From contig VBLN01000014.1 of the NCBI GenBank assembly GCA_005878685.1, positions 5,785 through 18,721 of the forward strand: a stretch of DNA of 12,937 bases. Reading direction: 5' to 3'. The DNA is from Deltaproteobacteria bacterium. Its GTDB lineage: Bacteria > Desulfobacterota > Binatia > UBA9968. Below the pieces are notes generated by a model. The model made no database searches. It had not been told where the DNA came from and was given only the letters and a program-made list of their open reading frames with translations. Of the stretch, positions 8,038-12,937 are shown piece after piece (positions within the stretch are counted from its first letter, which is position 1; each line of letters begins with the position of its first letter). The translations under genes were made by a program, and so were the position numbers.

Positions 8038-8143
8038 GAATCCCAGAACAATTCTCTTAGCCTACAATTATTTTGGCTGTCAAGCGAAGCTTGGAGCCTG
8101 AGTGGAAAGCGCGGCGACTTTAGAGTAGTCTGTTAATGTTCCA

Positions 8144-9844
8144 ATGGCAGATCTCACCGTAACTTCTCATACAGTCCGTGGCTACTGCGCCCTCTGCACG
8201 GCACACTGCGCCACTATCGCAACTGTCGAGAATGGCCGGGTGGCCCGGCTCGATCCAGACCCGGATCATCCAAACGGCGGTGTGATCTGCATCAAAGGCA
8301 AAGCAGCACCCGAGCTGCTTTACCATCCCGACCGGCTGAACTATCCGCTGAAGCGCACACGGCCGAAGGGAGATCCCGATCCTGGTTGGAAAAGGCTCAG
8401 TTGGGATCAGGCGCTCGATGAGATCGCAGCGAAGCTGCTAGCGACCCGTGAGCGCTATGGCCCGCGAGCTGTGGCCCTGGCCAAGGGCACGACCAGCGGC
8501 ACTTCAATCGATGATGCGGCGCGCTGGCTGGCGCGATTTCTCAACGTGCTCGGCAGTCCAAACTGGGTCTCTACCACGCACGTTTGCAACTGGCACCGAG
8601 ATACGGGTTTTACGTACACGTTCGGGGTCAATCTGCCAAGCCCCGATCTCAGCCGATGCGAGAGCTTTCTTCTCTGGGGCCATAACCCAAGCTCGACCTC
8701 TTTGATCCTGGCCCACGACATCGTTGCCGCCAGGTCCCGCGGAATGAAAATCGTCGCCGTCGATCCGCGCCGAATCGGCATTGGCGCTCAAGCCGAAATC
8801 CTTCTCCAACCTCGTCCAGGCACGGACGGCGCGCTCGCCCTCGCCCTTATCCACGCTGTGATAGAGGAAGGGTGGTACGACGCAAGCTTTTTGCGCCAAT
8901 GGACCAATGGGACTTTTCTCCTGCGCCGCGATACCGGAGCGGCGCTGACGGAAGCGGATCTTACAACCTCAGGGCGGCCTGACCGTTATGTGGTATGGGA
9001 CGAGACCACGGAGGGGCCCGCGATCTACGATCCGGCGTCTGGGGCATTTGAGAGAAATACCGTCAATCCCGCGCTGTTTGTAGAGAAGCCGGTTAGAGAC
9101 AAAGAAGGCAGAGCGGTCTCCTGCCAAACAGCCCTTCAGGCTCTCGCCGTTCTCGCCTCGCGCTATCCCCCAGAGCGCTCAGAGGCGATCACGTGGGTCC
9201 CAGCCGGAAAGGTCTGGAAGGCCGCTCAGCTTCTCGCCCATAACCGTCCGTTGAGCATGTATATGTGGAACGGCGTCGGACAACACACGAACGCGACACA
9301 AACGAGTCGAGCGATCGCCTCGCTGTATGGCCTTCTTGGCGACTTCGATCAGCCGGGTGGCAACGTGCTCTTCCCGGGAACGCCGGTCAACAACGTCAGC
9401 GGCAAGGAATATTTGCTGAAAGAAATGATCGTCCAAAGGATCGGACGCGCGGACAAGCCTCTTGGTCCGCCCGCCAAGCCCGGCAATTGTGCCGCCTACG
9501 ATATCTTCACCGCCATCCTCGAAGGGCAACCTTATCCCGTCAAAGCCGTCCTCAACTTTGGCTCCAACACGGTCATGTCCACCGGAGATTCACGCCGGGC
9601 TCGGGAGGCCTTCTGCGCTCTAGAGCTTGCTGTGGCAGCCGAGCTCTTCATGACCCCAACTGCGGAGCTTTGCGACTATGTGCTGCCAGCCACAAGCTTT
9701 CTTGAGATGTCCAATCTCGCTAGTGGTTTCGACCACCGTCCTCAAGGCAAGGCCCATCTTCAATACCGCCCTGCGGTGATTCCTCCTCTGGCGGAGAGGC
9801 GCTCCGACATGGGGATATCGAGGCCGCCTATGCCTACGAGTTAG
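8144..9844 (+). pseudogene. Molybdopterin oxidoreductase (DMSO reductase family), N-terminal and central part; frame broken
   Basis: A 566-residue open frame that starts at ATG 8144 and carries most of a catalytic subunit of the DMSO reductase family (COG0243). Near the N-terminus is a [4Fe-4S] motif Cys15-x2-Cys18-x3-Cys22-x26-Cys49. The Mopterin core follows: LSWDQALDEIA near 85-95, a Cys148 in STTHVCNWHRD at the position of the usual molybdenum ligand, LLWGHNPSSTS, KIVAVDPRR, and VLNFGSNTVMS. There is no twin-arginine leader, so the product would be cytoplasmic. Homology ends near residue 557 (PPLAERRSDM, about 9814-9818). The last residues to the TAG at 9842-9844 are off-frame, and the protein continues in another frame (9820-10560). 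About 18 residues normally found between the two blocks (the helix after 'RSD') appear to be missing. Redox partner and substrate cannot be told; no adjacent ferredoxin-like or membrane subunit is present. As it stands the enzyme would lack its cofactor-binding C-terminal domain. Confidence 0.85.
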
Positions 9845-10560
9845 CTCCCACCGGCTTGACCCTAGAGCGACTCAAAGCCTCTCCGGGTGGGATCACAATG
9901 CCGGTAACGCCGAGTTACCGAAAATACGCCCAGTCTGACGACGGGAGAGGCGCACGTGGCTTCTCGACTCTTTCTCGCAAGGTCGAACTCTACTCGCACA
10001 CATTTGCCGCCCACGGTTTTCCACCGCTGCCAGAATACACCGAGCCGGCCGTGAGCCCTCTGAGCAGGCCGGATCTAGCCGCCAAATATCCGCTGGTGCT
10101 TACCAACGCAAAGTTTACAACTTTCATTCATAGCCAGCAGCGGGCCTTGCCGAGCCTGCGCAAGACATCGCGTGAGCCAACCGCAGAGCTGCATCCTGAA
10201 ACGGCAGCTCACTACGGGATTAAAAATGAGGAATGGATGATCGTTGAAAGCCCCAAGGGGGCGATACGCGTTAGAGCGCGAATCACGGATCGCATCATCC
10301 CTGGAGTTGTTTGTGCTCAGCACGGTTGGTGGCAGGACTGCCGGGAACTTAAGCTGCCGGGCTACGATGCCTACTCAGACGTGGGCGCAAACCCCAGCAT
10401 GCTTATTGGAACGGATCTCGCCGATCCGATCAGCGGATCGCTGCCGCACCGATCCTATCTCTGCCGTGTGCGGCCAGCGGAGCGGCTCGCGCAAGAGGCT
10501 AACGAGGGGTTCGAATCTCCACCTGAAGACCGTTCGGGTCCTGTAAGAAGACCGTTGTGA
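9820..10560 (+). pseudogene. Molybdopterin oxidoreductase, C-terminal part (continuation in a second frame)
   Basis: This frame is open from 9706 to the TGA at 10558-10560, but homology begins about 9820 with GDIEAAYAYELAPTGLTLER, directly continuing the broken oxidoreductase frame. An internal ATG at 9856 could give a 234-residue product, but that start lies inside the domain and has no ribosome site I can see. The block contains the molybdopterin dinucleotide-binding (MopB C-terminal) domain: KYPLVLTNAKFTTFIHSQQRALPSLR, ELHPETAAHYGI, GVVCAQHGWW, and the closing phrase DPISGSLPHRSYLCRVRP. The 27 residues after that phrase are charged and family-unlike, and they run antisense into the 3' end of the convergent VOC gene. 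It is best read as the second half of one gene, with the frame change and small deletion at about 9808-9825. No further stop codon lies within it, so the break is probably recent or is a sequence error. Confidence 0.83.
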
Positions 10561-10855
10561 GCTGACCTTTAGCGTCATGATTCTCGCGTAGGATCTTGGC
10601 GCCTCTGGCTCTAAAATCTTTGACCGCCTGTTCGATGTCATCCGTCACAAAGCCGTAGTGATGGACACCTTTTGGCTCTTCCGATTCCATGAGCTGAATC
10701 GGAGCTGCGCCGTTGATTTTGATGAAGCAAAAAGGGTAGCCTGCCGATCCCGTTCTCACCTCGGTCGGCGTCCCACCGAAGAGCCTTTGATAAAAGTCGG
10801 CTGAGGCTTCCAGATCCTTACACTCGATAGCAACATGCTCTAGACGGTAATTCAT
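10499..10855 (-). CDS. VOC (glyoxalase-fold) family metalloenzyme
   Basis: A 118-residue single-subunit vicinal-oxygen-chelate protein with two beta-alpha-beta-beta-beta modules. It opens with LEHVAIECKDLEASADFYQRLFG and closes with FLQDPNGLQVEI, both typical of the glyoxalase I / methylmalonyl-CoA epimerase / dioxygenase superfamily. Likely metal ligands are His7, Gln54 (in IQLME), His66 (in HHYGF) and Glu113 (in VEI), a His-Gln/Glu-His-Glu set. This supports a metal-dependent lyase or isomerase role, but the substrate is unknown; the length and pattern are closest to lactoylglutathione-lyase-like proteins. The start at 10853-10855 is well supported by AGGAGG seven bases upstream. The stop (TAG at 10499-10501) lies inside the 3' end of the convergent molybdoenzyme frame, an overlap of 62 bases. 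The gene appears intact. Confidence 0.9.
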   Translation of the reverse strand: MNYRLEHVAIECKDLEASADFYQRLFGGTPTEVRTGSAGYPFCFIKINGAAPIQLMESEEPKGVHHYGFVTDDIEQAVKDFRARGAKILRENHDAKGQLTTVFLQDPNGLQVEIRTPR

Positions 10856-11013
10856 GATTTCGCCTCCTTTGCTTTTGACCCTTATAACGTCTCCAAAGTT
10901 TGCACAACCAGCGAAGCTTGAAAAGTTTATTCCGAACGCCTACTAGTACCGGCAATCCCCTAAGAGACGCTAGCCGAACAGATGCCCCTCAACAGAAAGC
11001 TAGAAATCTTTCT

Positions 11014-11019
11014 AAGGAG
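11014..11019 (+). promoter_or_regulatory. Shine-Dalgarno that fixes the permease start
   Basis: AAGGAG lies four bases before ATG 11024. It decides for this start over the upstream in-frame ATG at 10982, which has no such site and would put a charged stretch ahead of the first membrane helix. Confidence 0.6.
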
Positions 11020-11023
11020 ATCT

Positions 11024-11424
11024 ATGGATACCTCCACTATGGTCATGATGGCGGTGGCTCTCCTGCTCCTAGTCACGGCTTATCTCAGAGCTCCTGAGCT
11101 TGCCCAAAAAGGGCTGGGGGCAAGCGTGTCGCTCGTCCTAGAGATCTTCCCTCGGATGCCGAGGCTTTTCTTATTGCCGGACTGATTCAGGTCCTGGTCT
11201 CGGAAGAGGTGATCGCCCACTGGATCGGCATCGGCATCGGGCCGCTGGTTTCTTATCTGACGGCCTGGTCTCTCCTCGGGCTTCAAAGGATCATTATGTG
11301 GGAGATCCCGTTCCTCGGAATGAAAGTCGTCCTGGTGCGCATCGCCGCGAGCTTCCTTTTCCCGCTCTTCGCCGGGTGGTTCTCTGAGCTGCTCTGGAGC
11401 AAATGGACTGAATGGCATCCATGA
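11024..11424 (+). pseudogene. ArsP-type small permease remnant (frameshift plus internal deletion)
   Basis: The remnant of a small integral membrane permease of the ArsP_1 / COG0701 type (PF03773-like). Translation from ATG 11024 gives MDTSTMVMMAVALLLLVTAYLRAPELAQKGL (seen in two adjoining pieces), the first helix, and proceeds to LEIFPRMP, then runs into TGA at 11183-11185. From 11161 the neighbouring frame continues without gap: EAFLIAGLIQVLVSEEVIAHWIG. Adding one base around 11159-11162 restores a single frame (PRM-PEAFLIAG). After HWIG the sequence jumps to IGIGPLVSYLTAWSLLG and LQRIIMWEIPFLGMK, then ends LFAGWFSELLWSKW, the usual C-terminal half. The segment between, which in the family holds the Gly-x-x-x-Pro-Gly-Gly-Pro-x-x-x-Phe-Pro region, about 30-35 residues, is absent. 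The transport substrate is unknown; ArsP relatives export organoarsenicals, and others are of unknown function. Neither frame alone could make a working permease. It runs toward the MFS gene, with 54 bases between the two ends. Confidence 0.72.
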
Positions 11425-11478
11425 CGGAGATTTAAGAGATTGCCGTAAAGCCTCCGCAGTAAGTCTGTGGTACGAGGT

Positions 11479-12708
11479 TTATCTGCCGGTTGCCCAGAGC
11501 CTTTGGTCAAAGGCGATGACCCGCCTCCAAGATGCCGCCCAAACGGAGAGATCGGATAAGCCTAAGACTCCAGCAGAGAGGGCGAAGGAGATGAGATAAC
11601 TTCCTGACAAGTCGTAGAAAAGACCCCCAAGCCACGAGCCCATCGCGCCGCCCAGGCCGACACTGACGACGGAATAGCCCAAGATGGCGCCGAACCCTTT
11701 CCCCGAGAAGATATCCGCTGCAAGGGCGGAGAAGATGACCGCCCTAGAGCCAAAGCCGATACCGAAAAAGACAAGGTAGACGTAAAGAAGCCATGAGTGA
11801 GAGGTATCATGGGCCACCATCAAGGCTCCCACGCCAACCAGCGTGGTCAAGATGTTCAGCGTATAGGCAGCCTGTTTTGAGACCAGGTCAGCCACGTAAC
11901 CAAAAATGACCCGGCCGAAGGTGCTGGCGATTCCAACAAAACCAAAGATGGTCGCCGCATAGAGCCGGCTATAACCGATATCGACCACGTGGGCCACCTG
12001 ATGGGTCACGATGACGGTCGTCCCGCCCGCCGCAAAAATTCTCCCAAAGAACAGCAGCCAAAACTGCAGGCTCCGCAGCGCAAGCTTCGTCGTCCATTGG
12101 TTCTCGCCTCTGGCAAGTTCGCTCGACCTCCCATGATAAGGCCCGCGCCGGTAGAACGCGATAATTAGAGGAAGCATCAAGATCAAAACCAAGATCGCCT
12201 CAGTCTGCAGCGCTCGCTGCCACCCCCAGGTAGAGATCAGCCATTCCGTGAACGGTGCCAGGAGGAGAATGCCCACACCTGTGCCGGCGTAAACCAAACC
12301 GAAAGCCGAGGCGCGCTTGGAAACGAACCACTCAGAGATGAGCACCACATGAGGGACCATCCCCGTGAAGGTGAACCCGAAAGCCGCAACCAGACCGAAG
12401 TAGAGATAGAGTTGCCAGAGTTGGCTGATCTCGCTGCTTAGAAAAAACCCTAAAGCGAGCGTCAAGCAACCTCCGCCGACAATTTTCTTCGGCCCGTAAC
12501 GGTCAAGCAGGTGGCCCACAACAGGCGACAGCAGCGCGTCGACGAAAAGAACGACGGAGAATACCCCAGCGGTTACCCCCCGGCTCCAGCCGAAAGTTTC
12601 CAGCAGCGCCACGTAAAAGACTCCGAAAGAGGAATGGATGCCGCGAGAGAAACCCAGGATCAAAAATCCCAGTGCGGCGATGAGCCAAGAGATAGGAGAA
12701 ATCCGCAT
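11479..12708 (-). CDS. MFS transporter, monocarboxylate / oxalate-formate antiporter-like
   Basis: A 409-residue inner-membrane carrier with about twelve transmembrane helices split into two halves by a charged loop (about 190-210, RRGPYHGRSSELARGENQW). The conserved MFS motif A between helices 2 and 3 is present as GHLLDRYGPKK (about 64-74), and a weaker second copy, GYVADLVSK, lies in the second half. The opening, GFSRGIHSSFGVFYVALLET followed by FGWSRG, is characteristic of the large MFS group that includes monocarboxylate and oxalate/formate carriers. That suggests a small organic acid as substrate, but this is a family-level guess. The start is ATG 12706-12708; no strong Shine-Dalgarno is visible. 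The length is normal and no frame break is seen. It is transcribed away from the VOC gene that starts at 12830, across a 121-base divergent gap in which I could not assign a promoter. Confidence 0.9.
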   Translation of the reverse strand: MRISPISWLIAALGFLILGFSRGIHSSFGVFYVALLETFGWSRGVTAGVFSVVLFVDALLSPVVGHLLDRYGPKKIVGGGCLTLALGFFLSSEISQLWQLYLYFGLVAAFGFTFTGMVPHVVLISEWFVSKRASAFGLVYAGTGVGILLLAPFTEWLISTWGWQRALQTEAILVLILMLPLIIAFYRRGPYHGRSSELARGENQWTTKLALRSLQFWLLFFGRIFAAGGTTVIVTHQVAHVVDIGYSRLYAATIFGFVGIASTFGRVIFGYVADLVSKQAAYTLNILTTLVGVGALMVAHDTSHSWLLYVYLVFFGIGFGSRAVIFSALAADIFSGKGFGAILGYSVVSVGLGGAMGSWLGGLFYDLSGSYLISFALSAGVLGLSDLSVWAASWRRVIAFDQRLWATGR

Positions 12709-12829
12709 AGAATGAGTCTATCTTTGTCGGCGGTCGCGCTATCTTTACTCCGGCTTAATTAGCAGGGAATGGCAGCGATGTAAAAGGAACCCATTGATTC
12801 CTGAGAAACCTGCGAGGTATACAGGGGCT

Positions 12830-12937
12830 ATGAGCGGATTACGACACATCGCCCTCAAGAGCCGCGATCTTAAGAAGACCGAGCGGTTTTATACCGAGAT
12901 TCTGGGATTGAAAATCGCCTTTCGGGTCTCACCCGAG
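12830..12937 (+). CDS. VOC (glyoxalase-fold) family protein, N-terminal end (3' truncated by window edge)
   Basis: Only the first 36 codons lie in the window. They read LRHIALKSRDLKKTERFYTE followed by ILGLKIAFRV, the classic first beta-alpha-beta unit of a VOC-fold protein, with His6 in the position of the first metal ligand. The start ATG 12830 has a purine-rich AGGGG just upstream, very close, and a GAGGT further back. It is a different sequence from the VOC gene at 10499-10855, so not a recent duplicate. The substrate cannot be told. Confidence 0.8.
   Translation, partial: MSGLRHIALKSRDLKKTERFYTEILGLKIAFRVSPE

Noticed and set aside
9265..9705. 146-codon open frame overlapping the molybdoenzyme
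   Set aside because: It is an alternative frame inside the conserved catalytic core; its translation is low-complexity and Arg-rich, with no family pattern.
10244..10546. 100-codon + strand open frame within the molybdoenzyme C-terminal part
   Set aside because: It is out of frame with the cofactor-binding domain and has no ribosome site or domain signal.

Overview
The window is a stretch of bacterial chromosome with fairly high GC (mid-fifties percent by eye) and tightly packed genes on both strands. The gene set is a B12-type radical SAM protein, a YceI protein, a YvlD-like membrane protein, Mfd, a DUF309 protein, a GAF-PAS histidine kinase, a molybdopterin oxidoreductase, two VOC proteins and an MFS carrier. 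It resembles environmental lineages known mainly from soil and groundwater metagenomes (Methylomirabilota, Rokubacteria or Binatota-like). That placement rests on general familiarity with such protein sets and is weak. I see no rRNA, tRNA, CRISPR array, integrase, transposase or phage module.

Left part (1-5349). The C-terminal end of a cobalamin-type radical SAM protein runs in from the left edge. It is followed on the + strand by a secreted YceI-family protein and a four-helix YvlD/holin-4 family membrane protein. Converging on these from the - strand is a two-gene unit: a DUF309 protein, then the full-length transcription-repair coupling factor Mfd, whose start codon overlaps the DUF309 stop by one base.

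Middle (5490-8143). A second - strand unit holds an unrecognised 239-residue protein, then a soluble GAF-PAS-HisKA-HATPase histidine kinase 13 bases downstream. No response regulator is nearby. A 256-base divergent intergenic region separates this unit from the next + strand gene and contains an imperfect 14-base direct repeat.

Right part (8144-12937). This half shows damage. A DMSO-reductase-family molybdopterin oxidoreductase is split into two frames, apparently by loss of about 18 codons' worth of DNA. A VOC (glyoxalase-fold) gene converges on its 3' end and overlaps it by 62 bases. Next is a small ArsP-type permease remnant with a one-base frameshift and an in-frame internal deletion that removes the family's central Pro-Gly-Gly-Pro region. 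An apparently intact 12-helix MFS transporter (- strand) and the start of a second VOC gene (+ strand, cut by the window edge) complete the window.

The best supported unusual signal is this cluster of three independent lesions in about 1.4 kb, in two otherwise well-preserved genes. It is either recent gene decay or an assembly or consensus artefact. I do not see a convincing undescribed multi-gene system. The nearest candidate is the unknown-protein/histidine-kinase pair.
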